Positions 1-8,077 of a stretch of 64,000 bases of DNA are shown here, one piece after another. The position numbers were made by a program, and so were the translations under genes. Within the stretch, counting starts at the first letter, position 1. Every line of letters begins with the position of its first letter. The notes below the pieces were generated by a model. The model was given only the letters and a program-made list of their open reading frames with translations. It did not search any database and had not been told where the DNA came from. This DNA is from an uncultured Blautia sp. (GTDB taxonomy: Bacteria > Bacillota > Clostridia > Lachnospirales > Lachnospiraceae), in the NCBI GenBank assembly GCA_900543715.1, contig UQSX01000008.1:1-64000 (forward strand). Direction: 5' to 3'.

Positions 1-190
1 CTTCAGAACAACAGACGTAACAGGTGTCTGCATGCTGCCAGAAGGTACAGAAATGTGCATGCCTGGTGATAACGTAGAAATGACAATCGAACTGATCCAC
101 CCAATCGCTATGAGCCAGGGTCTTACATTCGCTATCCGTGAGGGTGGTAGAACTGTAGGTTCAGGTCGTGTTGCTTCTATCATCGAGTAA
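1..190 (+). CDS. tuf: Elongation factor Tu, C-terminal fragment
   Basis: This is the 3' end of the EF-Tu gene; the 5' part lies outside the window. Reading from base 2, the frame gives about 62 residues of the EF-Tu C-terminal beta-barrel (domain 3), including the near-invariant segments FRTTDVTGV and [12 protein letters not shown], and ends at TAA 188-190. EF-Tu is the GTPase that carries aminoacyl-tRNA to the ribosomal A site. The strong bias for a few preferred codons fits a highly expressed gene. A GC-rich hairpin with a T run lies about 75 bases downstream, so tuf is the last gene of its transcription unit. Identification is certain; whether this is the only tuf copy cannot be seen. Confidence 0.97.
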   Translation, partial: FRTTDVTGVCMLPEGTEMCMPGDNVEMTIELIHPIAMSQGLTFAIREGGRTVGSGRVASIIE

Positions 191-265
191 TTTCGATAAG
201 CACTGCCTATTATAATTATATATTGAAAGGTATCGCAAGATACCATGTGTCCAAGCATAAGATTA

Positions 266-297
266 CCCCGGAGCCGAAAGGCTGCCGGGGTTTTTCT
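266..297 (+). terminator. Rho-independent terminator of tuf
   Basis: Arms CCCCGG (266-271) and CCGGGG (285-290), extended inward by AGCC/GGCT with a single bulged G, are followed by TTTTTCTG. It sits between the convergent ends of tuf and the minus-strand XdhC-like gene, and its right flank touches that gene's stop codon. Confidence 0.9.
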
Positions 298-298
298 G

Positions 299-1327
299 TT
301 ACAGAACCTCTAATAAAACATCCACCATACCGCCGCAGACCATGCCTTCGTCTTCAGCATCTTTTCCGGTCATATCAGCGTGATGGAGTACCAGGGGGAG
401 GCTTTCCTGAGACATAAGACGGAGGGATCTCTGGATGATATCTGCTTCCAGGCATCCTCCGCCGATGGTCCCCACAGTCCGACCATCCTGGTAAACCAGC
501 ATTTTTGTCCCGGCTTCTCTGGGAGAGGAGCCTTTTTTGGTCACAATAGTGGCCAGGACTTTTTTGATGTCTTTGTCCTTTTCATCTAAAATTGCCCTGA
601 GGATCTCTTTTGTAAAACCGCCCCGCTTCCGGCAGCGGTTTTTTTCCTGTATCACTTCAGCTATGATGGAGACGCCGATCTCTTCAGGTGTTTCTCCTCC
701 GATAGGCAGACCGATGGGAGTGTGTACGGATTCCAGTATCTGGGGATCAGCGCCTTGTTCCAGCAGAGCCTGTTTTACTTTGACAGTCCGGGCCCGGCTA
801 CCCATCATGCCGATATAGGCATGCTCTTTTTTCATAATCTTTTCCAGACACACCTGATCGTAACGGTGGCCTCTGGTCACAATGATAAAATAGGTATCCC
901 TATCCCCGGGGATTTTTTTCAGCCCTTCTTCAAAAGGCTGACAGAGCACAGTATCTGCACCGGCTCTTCTGGCATTGTCGGCAAATTTGGGGCGGTCTTC
1001 CAGGACTGTGACAGTACAGCCGATCATACGTCCGATCTGGATCACTGGAATGGATACATGACCGGCGCCGCAGACCACCAGCTTTTGTTCATGCGCCGGA
1101 AACTCACAGAAGATCCGTGTACTGTTCTCGGTGATAATACCGGGGGCAGAAATATCCGGAAGATTTTCGGCAAAATGAGAGAAGAATCCTTTTTTTCCGG
1201 ATTCCCACTGAAGAGAACCATCTGCAAAAAAAGCCTTTTCACCTGCTGCTGTTCCATCCAGAGCTGTGAGGATAAGGCTCTGGCGATTGGGATTACAGGA
1301 GGCGATGAGATTATATAATTCTGACAT
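299..1327 (-). CDS. XdhC/CoxI-family maturation factor with permuted domains
   Basis: 342-residue member of the XdhC/CoxI family, which inserts or sulfurates the molybdenum cofactor in xanthine dehydrogenase-type enzymes. A Rossmann (XdhC_C) domain comes first, with glycine motif VVCGAGHVSIPV near residue 85 and GMMGSRARTVKVKQ near 180. The XdhC_CoxI domain follows, with TKKGSSPREAGTKMLV and GTIGGGCLEADI near the C-terminus. This is the reverse of the common order; I recall the same order in the family called aldehyde oxidoreductase maturation factor. The ATG at 1327 is chosen because AGGAG lies seven bases upstream; the frame stays open to 1435 but would overlap the upstream gene and has no such site. 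The Mop-type oxidoreductase at 2777 is the likely client. Confidence 0.9.
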   Translation of the reverse strand: MSELYNLIASCNPNRQSLILTALDGTAAGEKAFFADGSLQWESGKKGFFSHFAENLPDISAPGIITENSTRIFCEFPAHEQKLVVCGAGHVSIPVIQIGRMIGCTVTVLEDRPKFADNARRAGADTVLCQPFEEGLKKIPGDRDTYFIIVTRGHRYDQVCLEKIMKKEHAYIGMMGSRARTVKVKQALLEQGADPQILESVHTPIGLPIGGETPEEIGVSIIAEVIQEKNRCRKRGGFTKEILRAILDEKDKDIKKVLATIVTKKGSSPREAGTKMLVYQDGRTVGTIGGGCLEADIIQRSLRLMSQESLPLVLHHADMTGKDAEDEGMVCGGMVDVLLEVL

Positions 1328-1394
1328 AATCTGAACTCCTTTTCTGGCGGCAGGATCTGAGACTGCCGTTTTTAAACATATTTTTAGCTTGCGT

Positions 1395-2249
1395 TTAGGA
1401 GTCTTCCGACTGCTTGACAAGTAAAGCGCTTCCATGGAGATCTGGCAGCGGCAGAGGGGTAAGCCGGTGTTCCCTGCAGAACTCTTTTACTGCCTGTCCG
1501 GCTCCGGGAAACTGAAGACTGCGGTAATCATGGACAAAAATGACACCGCCGCACACCAGAAGTGGCCAGAAAATCCGGAGCCCCTGGGCAACAGACTCGT
1601 ATAAGTCCGGATCCAGATGTACAAAAGCAAAACGGGGAGGCGCAGAGGGCAGAGAATCCGGAAAGTATCCGGCACAGATTACTGCCTGCTCCGGATAAGG
1701 AAGCTGTTCCAATACCTGAGAAACAGAGGTATCCTGAAAAGCATCTTTCCATCGGGCCGATGGATTTCTTTCAGCTTCTGCAGCAAGGGCTTTTTCCGGA
1801 AAGCCCTGAAAAGTATCAAAAAGATAAAGCTTTCTTTCCGGGAACAGCCGGTTCAGTTCCCGGGCGGAAGCGCCCTGGTGTACTCCAAGCTCGGCAATTT
1901 CCCCGGGCAGACAGCGCTGCCGGATCTCTTTCGCCAGAAGCCGGATCGTGGCAAGCCGGAAGTCTATCTGCCCCAGAAGGGAAGACAGATTCTGCACAGG
2001 ACCGGTGTATCCCAGATCCTGAAGCTGTGAAAGTACAGAGGAGGCGGCCACTGGATTTTTGATGGCGATCCAGACCAGGTCGGGATCCATTTGAGGAATC
2101 TGTGCAGGGGATATTACAGGGATTCCTTCATATTCTTTTCCCCAGGTCTGGGGATTATTGTCGGTAAACGCCAGAAGGCGGACAGAGGCGGACAGCAGAT
2201 TACCCAGGGTTTGGCCTCCCTGGCCGCAGCCAAATATGATGATCTTCAT
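1395..2249 (-). CDS. TylF/MycF-type O-methyltransferase with N-terminal Rossmann domain
   Basis: 284 residues in two parts. Residues 1-85 begin MKIIIFGCGQGGQTLG, a Rossmann-like nucleotide-binding fold often found in front of sugar-modifying enzymes. Residues 100-280 resemble macrocin O-methyltransferase (TylF): a SAM site near ELGVHQGAS, then LFDTFQGFP, FVHLDPDLYESV and FVHDYRS, whose acidic residues bind the metal in this family. Expected reaction: SAM-dependent methylation of a hydroxyl group; the substrate is unknown. It lies 67 bases upstream of the XdhC-like gene on the same strand, probably in one transcript starting from the palindrome-rich region 2263-2303. Its place among molybdenum-hydroxylase genes is unusual and may mean it modifies a small molecule linked to that enzyme. 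Confidence 0.8.
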   Translation of the reverse strand: MKIIIFGCGQGGQTLGNLLSASVRLLAFTDNNPQTWGKEYEGIPVISPAQIPQMDPDLVWIAIKNPVAASSVLSQLQDLGYTGPVQNLSSLLGQIDFRLATIRLLAKEIRQRCLPGEIAELGVHQGASARELNRLFPERKLYLFDTFQGFPEKALAAEAERNPSARWKDAFQDTSVSQVLEQLPYPEQAVICAGYFPDSLPSAPPRFAFVHLDPDLYESVAQGLRIFWPLLVCGGVIFVHDYRSLQFPGAGQAVKEFCREHRLTPLPLPDLHGSALLVKQSEDS

Positions 2250-2262
2250 GAAAAATTCCCCC

Positions 2263-2303
2263 TTTGAGAATGAGAATTATATTATTCTCAAAATAGAATA
2301 ATT
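2263..2303. promoter_or_regulatory. Overlapping palindromes (Fur-like box plus second operator) and minus-strand -10
   Basis: Two nested inverted repeats are visible. GAGAAT (2272-2277) pairs with ATTCTC (2284-2289), with another GAGAAT directly before it, a layout like Fur boxes. ATTATTCT (2281-2288) pairs perfectly with AGAATAAT (2295-2302) across six bases. A minus-strand TATAAT (complement of 2276-2281) lies inside the first repeat, 32 bases before the ATG of the methyltransferase gene, so a bound protein would block that promoter. The second repeat recurs imperfectly at 5585-5606. The identity of the regulator is inference. Confidence 0.6.
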
Positions 2304-2320
2304 GGAAAAAAGCGAATTTA

Positions 2321-2349
2321 TTGACTCTATTTTGAAAACAAACTATAAT
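2321..2349 (+). promoter_or_regulatory. Sigma-A promoter facing the aldehyde oxidoreductase
   Basis: TTGACT (2321-2326), a 17-base spacer and a perfect TATAAT (2344-2349). Transcripts from here run rightwards through 2371-2616, antisense to the small minus-strand gene, before reaching the ATG at 2777. That gives a leader of about 420 bases. Confidence 0.7.
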
Positions 2350-2370
2350 TAAAGCAAAAGATTCAGAAAA

Positions 2371-2616
2371 TTATTGGTGGGTACCACAGGGATCTTTGTC
2401 CGGACCTTTTCCTGTCAGATCTCTGAGACGCCGCATTCCGGTATCCGACAGAAAAACCAGCTCACTGGGTTTTCCTTTTCTGTCTTCTCCGCTGAGACGG
2501 AGAAAATTGGCGGTTTCATAATATTCCATAGGCAGAGTACGGCGAAAGACTTCTCCGGTAGCTTCGTCTCTGACCTCTACCGTAACTTGTTTTGCATGAA
2601 TTTCTTTCAGTTCCAT
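2371..2616 (-). CDS. Small conserved-looking protein of unknown function
   Basis: 81 residues, not recognised. The protein is rich in charged residues, with no membrane segment, signal peptide or cysteine pair. It contains VTVEVRDEATGEVFRRTLPM, suggesting a small beta-sheet fold, and a C-terminal FLSDTGMRRLRDLTG helix. The start at 2616 is chosen because AAAGGAG ends eight bases upstream; an ATG six bases earlier is too close to it. It lies between the divergent methyltransferase and oxidoreductase genes and opposite the long leader of the latter, so the two transcripts would overlap. It is probably part of the hydroxylase island, but nothing in the sequence shows its job. Confidence 0.6.
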   Translation of the reverse strand: MELKEIHAKQVTVEVRDEATGEVFRRTLPMEYYETANFLRLSGEDRKGKPSELVFLSDTGMRRLRDLTGKGPDKDPCGTHQ

Positions 2617-2776
2617 AAGCATTTCTCCTTTATAAGCCTATTGTAGCAAAGGAAAAAAGCTTTGACCAGAAAAAGATAAGAATTTAAGGATCAGCGCCTT
2701 AAAGATAGAGCGCCGCTGCAGAAGGGATCTGACGGCGCAGTATTCAGGAAGAAAACCAGAATAGGGAGGTGGAAGG

Positions 2777-5524
2777 ATGATTAAAAAAATCCTTATGATT
2801 AACGGCACACAGCGGACTTTAGTTGTAGAGGGGCACGAGTCTTTAGCTGAAGTGCTCAGGGACAGACTGCTTCTTACAGGCTGTAAGATCGGCTGCGGAG
2901 AGGGACATTGCGGAGCCTGCAATGTGATCGTGGACGGAAAAGTGACCCGCTCTTGTATTACCAAAATAGCGAAAGTGCCGGATTATGCAAAAATTGAAAC
3001 TATCGAAGGTATAGGTACTCTGGAGGACCTTCATCCTCTGCAGGCGGCCTGGATCGCACATGGCTGCGCACAGTGCGGATTCTGTTCGCCAGGCTTTATT
3101 ATGAGCGCCAAAGTGCTTCTGGAGAATAATCCCTCTCCCTCCAGAACGGAAGTCCGGGAATGGTTCAATAAGAACCGGAATCTCTGCCGCTGTACCGGAT
3201 ATAAGCCGCTGATAGATGCGGTGATGGACGCAGCCAGAGTACTGCGGGGAGAGATTACAAAAGAAGATCTTATGTTCCAGCCAACGGATAATCGGATCTT
3301 GGGAACCAGCTATGCCCGTCCTTCGGCGGCGGCAAAAGTGACCGGATCCTGGGATTTTGGAGCCGATGAGATCAAGACCCTTCCGGAGGATACCCTGCAG
3401 ATCGCACTGGTCCAGGCAGAAGTATCCCATGCATGGATCAAGGGGATCGATACCTCTCAGGCAGAGCAGATGCCGGGAGTATACCGGGTCATTACCTATA
3501 AAGATGTTCCCGGAAAGAACCGGATCACCGGACTTATCACATTCCCCACAAATAAAGGCGACGGCTGGGACCGTCCGATCCTCTGTGACGAGAAAGTGTT
3601 CCAGTACGGAGATGCTATCGCTATGGTATGTGCAGATACAGTCACCCATGCCAGGGAAGCAGCCAAGTATGTGAAGGTTGATCTGGAAGTGCTTCCTGCT
3701 TACATGTCTGCACCGGAAGCTATGGACCCGGACGCTATGGAAATCCATCCGGGAACACCGAATGTTTACTATGAGACCAACTGCATAAAGGGAGAAGATA
3801 CGGCTCCTATTATGGAGACAGCTCCCAATGTCATAGAGATGGATGCATATTGTTCCAGACAGCCTCATATGCCCATTGAACCAGACGTGGCTTATGCATA
3901 TATGGATGAGGAAGGAAGAGTGACCATACACTCCAAATCTATCGGGATCCATCTTCATCATGCCATGATCTGTGCAGGCATCGGCGTAGAGCCGGAAAAA
4001 CTCCGGCTGATACAGCTCCATGCAGGAGGAACCTTCGGCTATAAATTCTCACCTACCATAGAAGCGCTGGTAGGGGTAGCCGCCCTTGTCACAGGACGTC
4101 CGGTGGCTCTGAATTTTAACATGTATCAGATGATCACTTATACCGGAAAGAGAAGTCCCGGTTTTATGCATATCAAACTGGCGGCGGATGAGAAAGGCAA
4201 GATCCTGGCCCTTGAAGGCGACAACCTTATTGACCACGGTCCATACTCAGAATTCGGCGACCTGCTGACCATGCGTCTCAGCCAGTTTGTAGGAGCCGGA
4301 GTAGACATTCCCAATATCCGCAACCGGTCACGGACTGTCTGCACCAATCATGCATACGGAGCCGCTTTCCGGGGATACGGAGCGCCTCAGTCTTTCATGG
4401 GCGGCGATATCGCAATGGATATGATGGCAGCGAAAATGGGGATCGATCCTTTTGAGTTCCGTGCCATGAACTGCTATAAAGAAGCGGAAGGATCTACGAC
4501 TCCAAATGGCTGCAAACCAGACGTATACTGTCTGGAAGATCTGTATGATCTGGCAAGACCTTATTACCAGAAGAATAAAGCTTATGCAGAGACTCTCAAC
4601 CGGGAAAAGGGAGAAAACGGCAAATTCAAGTATGGAGCCGGCGTGTCCCTGGGGGTTTATGGCTGCGGCCTGGACGGCGTGGACTCCTCAGAAGCCTGGG
4701 CAGAACTGAATCCGGACAACACGGTGACGATTTATGATTCCTGGGAGGATCACGGACAGGGAGCGGATATCGGTACCCTCACCCACGCCCATGAAACCCT
4801 CCGTCAGGCAGGATTTACACCGGATCAGATCAAACTGGTGATGAATGATACAGGAAAGACTCCGAATTCCGGACCTGCCGGAGGATCACGTTCCAATGTC
4901 ATGACCGGAAATGCGGTGCGTGTTGCCTCGGAGATGCTGATAAACGCCATGAGAAAACCAGATGGTACTTATCGTACCTATGAGGAAATGGTAGAAGAGA
5001 AGCTTCCGCTGAAGTATGAAGGAAAATGGGTGGCAACCGCATGCACGGACTGTGACCAGGAAACGGCCCAGGGAAATCCTTTCTCTGTATATATGTATTG
5101 TATTAACCTGCCTGTAGTACAGGTCAATATGGAGACCGGCAAGGTAAAGGTTGTGAAATTTACCATGGTATCTGATTTTGGCACCATCATTAATAAGACG
5201 GTTGTGGACGGTCAGGTCATGGGCGCCATTGCTCAGGGAATCGGTCTGGCTCTGTCAGAAGATTTTGAGGACCTGAAGAAACATACCAGCCTCTTAAAGT
5301 GCGGAATTCCTTACCCCAATGATATTCCTGACGACATTGAGCTGGTTTACCAGGAAAATCACCCGAGACCTCTTGGACCATACGGCGCTGCCGGCTGCGG
5401 CGAGGGACCTTTGGCCGCACCTCATCCGGCAATCCTGAACGCTATATACAGCGCTACCGGAGCAAGGATCACCAGAGTTCCGGCCAGACCGGAAGTGGTA
5501 AAAGCGGCACTGGATGCTCTGTAA
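2777..5524 (+). CDS. Molybdopterin-dependent aldehyde oxidoreductase (Mop type, one chain)
   Basis: 915 residues, close to the 907 of Desulfovibrio gigas Mop, joining the iron-sulfur and molybdenum parts without a FAD subunit. Cysteines 40, 45, 48 and 60 form the plant-ferredoxin-type 2Fe-2S site; Cys100, Cys103, Cys137 and Cys139 form the second one. These positions equal those of Mop. The molybdopterin domains fill residues 180-915. GCGEGPLAAPH contains the base Glu876, equivalent to Mop Glu869. Such enzymes oxidise aldehydes or hydroxylate heterocycles, with water as oxygen source; the actual substrate cannot be read here. GGGAGGTGG precedes the ATG. The accessory genes on both sides presumably mature this protein. 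Family is certain, substrate is not. Confidence 0.93.
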   Translation: MIKKILMINGTQRTLVVEGHESLAEVLRDRLLLTGCKIGCGEGHCGACNVIVDGKVTRSCITKIAKVPDYAKIETIEGIGTLEDLHPLQAAWIAHGCAQCGFCSPGFIMSAKVLLENNPSPSRTEVREWFNKNRNLCRCTGYKPLIDAVMDAARVLRGEITKEDLMFQPTDNRILGTSYARPSAAAKVTGSWDFGADEIKTLPEDTLQIALVQAEVSHAWIKGIDTSQAEQMPGVYRVITYKDVPGKNRITGLITFPTNKGDGWDRPILCDEKVFQYGDAIAMVCADTVTHAREAAKYVKVDLEVLPAYMSAPEAMDPDAMEIHPGTPNVYYETNCIKGEDTAPIMETAPNVIEMDAYCSRQPHMPIEPDVAYAYMDEEGRVTIHSKSIGIHLHHAMICAGIGVEPEKLRLIQLHAGGTFGYKFSPTIEALVGVAALVTGRPVALNFNMYQMITYTGKRSPGFMHIKLAADEKGKILALEGDNLIDHGPYSEFGDLLTMRLSQFVGAGVDIPNIRNRSRTVCTNHAYGAAFRGYGAPQSFMGGDIAMDMMAAKMGIDPFEFRAMNCYKEAEGSTTPNGCKPDVYCLEDLYDLARPYYQKNKAYAETLNREKGENGKFKYGAGVSLGVYGCGLDGVDSSEAWAELNPDNTVTIYDSWEDHGQGADIGTLTHAHETLRQAGFTPDQIKLVMNDTGKTPNSGPAGGSRSNVMTGNAVRVASEMLINAMRKPDGTYRTYEEMVEEKLPLKYEGKWVATACTDCDQETAQGNPFSVYMYCINLPVVQVNMETGKVKVVKFTMVSDFGTIINKTVVDGQVMGAIAQGIGLALSEDFEDLKKHTSLLKCGIPYPNDIPDDIELVYQENHPRPLGPYGAAGCGEGPLAAPHPAILNAIYSATGARITRVPARPEVVKAALDAL

Positions 5525-5549
5525 AAAATGCGGAAACGAAAAGACAGGA

Positions 5550-5577
5550 CAAAGCGGGGGATCCCCGCTTTGTTTTA
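5550..5577 (+). terminator. Terminator after the aldehyde oxidoreductase
   Basis: Perfect arms CAAAGCGGGG and CCCCGCTTTG around a short GAT loop, followed by TTTT. It separates the oxidoreductase from the operon that starts at 5625. Confidence 0.88.
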
Positions 5578-5584
5578 CCTGAAT

Positions 5585-5606
5585 ATTATTCTTGAAATAG
5601 ATAATT
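5585..5606. promoter_or_regulatory. Second copy of the ATTATTCT...AGATAAT operator
   Basis: ATTATTCT (5585-5592), six bases, then AGATAATT (5599-5606). It matches the perfect palindrome at 2281-2302 except for one missing A in the right arm and two changes in the spacer. It lies 19 bases before the start of the ten-gene accessory operon. No good -35/-10 pair was found beside it, so the promoter itself is unresolved. Confidence 0.5.
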
Positions 5607-5624
5607 AAACACAGGAGAGAATAT

Positions 5625-7847
5625 ATGGAACATAAGGATCGGGGATTTGTGGGAAAACATTATTTAATGAAGCAGGCTTTCGGCCAGGAAGAACTTCATC
5701 AGAGGGAAGCTGTCTGTACCAGAGAAGATCCTCCGGGCTGCTCGGCAGTATGCCCTCTTCATCTGGATATGCGGGCAGTCTGCACCTATGCGGCAAAAGG
5801 AGATTTTGCAAAAGCAGCAGGAGTGATCCGGAGCGTTACCCCTTTTCTCCACCTTCTGGCAAAGGGCTGTCCCGGAGCCTGCGAGGAGGCCTGCGCCTTG
5901 TCCCGGATAGGGGAAGGGATCAAGGTGAGGGCTCTGGAAAAGGCCTGCGCCCTGTATGGAGGAAAAGAAAGAGGCAGCGGTTTTCTGATCCCCCGGAAAA
6001 ATAAAAAGGTGATTGTAGGGGGAGATGATCTTTTTGCCCTGGCCTGCTGCTGGGAACTGGGCAGAAAAGGCTATGAGATTTTCTGGTATACCCGGTGTGA
6101 AAACTGGAAAGAGCCTCTGCTTTCCTGGGGTCTGACAGAAGAGGAAGCAGAGGCAGATACGGCTTCTCTGGAACTTTTCCGTATGACCAAAAAAGATAGA
6201 GAAGGGGAAGCCTCAGGATGGGGTGCATGTGGAGACGCAGTCTGTCTGTCTCCCTGCCTTTGGCGTACCGGCCTGCCGGAAAATGTTTTTGGAACAGAAA
6301 AGAAATGGGAAAAGAATGACGGGGCTGCCTGGATACTGGCCTGGGCAAAATATGTATCAGCTAAGGCGGAACGTTATCTTCAGGGGGCCTCTTGGGAAGG
6401 AATCCGGCAGCCGGGGCCTCAGGAGAGCCGCTTACATGTAACTATGGACGGCGTGGAAGGAAGCCGGGCTTTTACAGGACTGGAGAAACCGGACAGAGAG
6501 CTGGCGGCAGCAGAGGCCGGACGCTGTATACAGTGCCAGTGCCTGGAATGTATAAAGGGCTGCGTCTATTTCCAGGAGTATAAACGGAACCCCAGAGGAG
6601 CTGTCCGGGAAATTTACAACAATCTTTCTATTGTGATGGGAAATCATATGGCAAACGGAATGATCAATGCCTGTGATCTGTGCGGACAGTGCAAGTCCGC
6701 CTGTCCTAATGGATTTGACTACCCGGAAGTATGCAAAATGGCCCGGAAGATCATGGTGGAGACAGAGAAAATGCCGCCTTCCGCTCATGAGTTCGGACTT
6801 CTGGACCAGCAGTTCTCCTGCAATGAAGCATTTCTGGCCAGGCCTGAGCCGGGATATGAACACTGCAGATATCTGTTTTTCCCCGGATGCCAGGCTTCTG
6901 CCGTGTCACCGGATACAGTAGAAGCTGCTTACAGGGATCTGTCAGGCAGACTTACCGGAGGCGTAGGCCTGCTTCTCGGCTGCTGCGGGGCTCTGGCCCA
7001 ATGGGCAGGAAGAGAAGATCTGGCTTCAGAGGCATTGGAAAAGATCCGCAGCGTCTGGAAAGAGATGGGAGAGCCGGAAGTGATCTGCGCCTGTCCCACC
7101 TGCATGAAGATATTAAGGGAAAGAACGGAAATTTCTGCGGTGGGAGTATGGCAGATACTCCTGGAACTGGGAACAGATCCGGTGACAGATCAGACAGTGG
7201 CTATACAGGATGCCTGCGGGGCAAGAGGAGATCAGAAAATCCAGGAACAGATCCGGGATTTTGCAGGGGCTTTGGGATGTAAAGTAGAAGAAGCCCCCTT
7301 TTCCAAAGATCTGTCTCCCTGCTGCGGATACGGGGGAATGGTCCGCTTTGCGAATCCCGAGATGGCAGAAAAAAAAGCTTCTTTTGCAGCCGGCAGGACC
7401 TCCAGAAAGATCCTGACCTACTGCATGGCCTGCAGGGACCAGCTGACCCGGGCAGGAGCGGACTCCATACATATCCTAGAACTGGCCTATGGAACCGGCG
7501 CTCCTTCGGTGCCGGATCTGTCCCGGCGTAGAGCGAACCGTCTGAAACTGAAGGAAAAACTCCAGCAAGAAATCTGGAAGGAAGAAATAAGGAGGGAAGC
7601 TATGCTGCCGGTCTTTTATGAAAATGGAGCGGAAGAAGAAATGGACAGGCGTATGATCCTGAAAAGCGACGTGGAAGCTGTACTGAAAGATTATGAAGCC
7701 TCAGGAGAAGCGGTGGAGGACCCGGAAAAGGGCTGGCTGGCTGCTTCCGCCAGGATCGGCAATGTTACTTTCTGGGTAAAGTTTACCGAGACAGAGAAAG
7801 GATACCTGGTATATGGGGCTTACAGCCACCGGATGACTGTGGAGTAA
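5625..7847 (+). CDS. Multi-cluster Fe-S redox protein (GltD-like N-terminus, dicluster and CCG domains)
   Basis: 740 residues. Residues 30-110 resemble the GltD-type 4Fe-4S region (Cys31, Cys39, Cys43, then GCPGACEEAC). A shrunken FAD/NAD-like stretch follows near residue 125, reading VIVGGDDLFALACCWEL, with the usual GxGxxG/A pattern lost. Next come paired ferredoxin motifs (CIQCQCLECIKGC and CDLCGQCKSACPNG) and two CCG domains (FFPGCQ...GCCG near 415-450, SPCCGYGGM near 565) like heterodisulfide reductase subunit D. I recall this architecture under the name pyridine nucleotide-disulfide oxidoreductase/dicluster-binding protein, beside Mop-type enzymes (DVU_1558). Likely role: electron transfer to or from the oxidoreductase or its cofactor. 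It is first in the operon, with AGGAGAG before ATG. Confidence 0.82.
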   Translation: MEHKDRGFVGKHYLMKQAFGQEELHQREAVCTREDPPGCSAVCPLHLDMRAVCTYAAKGDFAKAAGVIRSVTPFLHLLAKGCPGACEEACALSRIGEGIKVRALEKACALYGGKERGSGFLIPRKNKKVIVGGDDLFALACCWELGRKGYEIFWYTRCENWKEPLLSWGLTEEEAEADTASLELFRMTKKDREGEASGWGACGDAVCLSPCLWRTGLPENVFGTEKKWEKNDGAAWILAWAKYVSAKAERYLQGASWEGIRQPGPQESRLHVTMDGVEGSRAFTGLEKPDRELAAAEAGRCIQCQCLECIKGCVYFQEYKRNPRGAVREIYNNLSIVMGNHMANGMINACDLCGQCKSACPNGFDYPEVCKMARKIMVETEKMPPSAHEFGLLDQQFSCNEAFLARPEPGYEHCRYLFFPGCQASAVSPDTVEAAYRDLSGRLTGGVGLLLGCCGALAQWAGREDLASEALEKIRSVWKEMGEPEVICACPTCMKILRERTEISAVGVWQILLELGTDPVTDQTVAIQDACGARGDQKIQEQIRDFAGALGCKVEEAPFSKDLSPCCGYGGMVRFANPEMAEKKASFAAGRTSRKILTYCMACRDQLTRAGADSIHILELAYGTGAPSVPDLSRRRANRLKLKEKLQQEIWKEEIRREAMLPVFYENGAEEEMDRRMILKSDVEAVLKDYEASGEAVEDPEKGWLAASARIGNVTFWVKFTETEKGYLVYGAYSHRMTVE

Positions 7848-7858
7848 AGGAGGCGCAG

Positions 7859-8077
7859 ATGGGAGAAAAAACTTATTATTCTATGGATCCCATGGGAAAA
7901 CTGAAGTGCCATAAATGCAAAAAAGAACTGGTCAGAGGAAGGGCGGTTTTCAGCTATCTCGGCAATGCGTTCCCGGTAGAACTGCCGGTATGTCCGGAAT
8001 GCGGTTATATTTACGTACCTGAGGAGCTGGCAGTAGGCAAAGTCCTTTCTGTGGAACGCAGTCTGGAGGACAAATGA
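7859..8077 (+). CDS. Small two-CxxC protein, DVU_1557-like
   Basis: 72 residues with two CxxC pairs: CHKC near residue 17 and CPEC near residue 43, separated by a hydrophobic stretch. This is a rubredoxin or zinc-ribbon-like knuckle pattern. It matches in size and position the small redox protein I recall as the DVU_1557 family, always beside Mop-type clusters. Metal identity cannot be told from sequence; iron or zinc would both fit. AAAGGAGG lies before the ATG, and the stop overlaps the start of the next gene by four bases (ATGA), so the two are translationally coupled. No membrane or export signal is present. Confidence 0.75.
   Translation: MGEKTYYSMDPMGKLKCHKCKKELVRGRAVFSYLGNAFPVELPVCPECGYIYVPEELAVGKVLSVERSLEDK

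Noticed and set aside
2843..4021. Long minus-strand frame inside the aldehyde oxidoreductase gene
   Set aside because: Shadow frame; no ribosome site and no recognisable domain, while the plus strand encodes a conserved enzyme.
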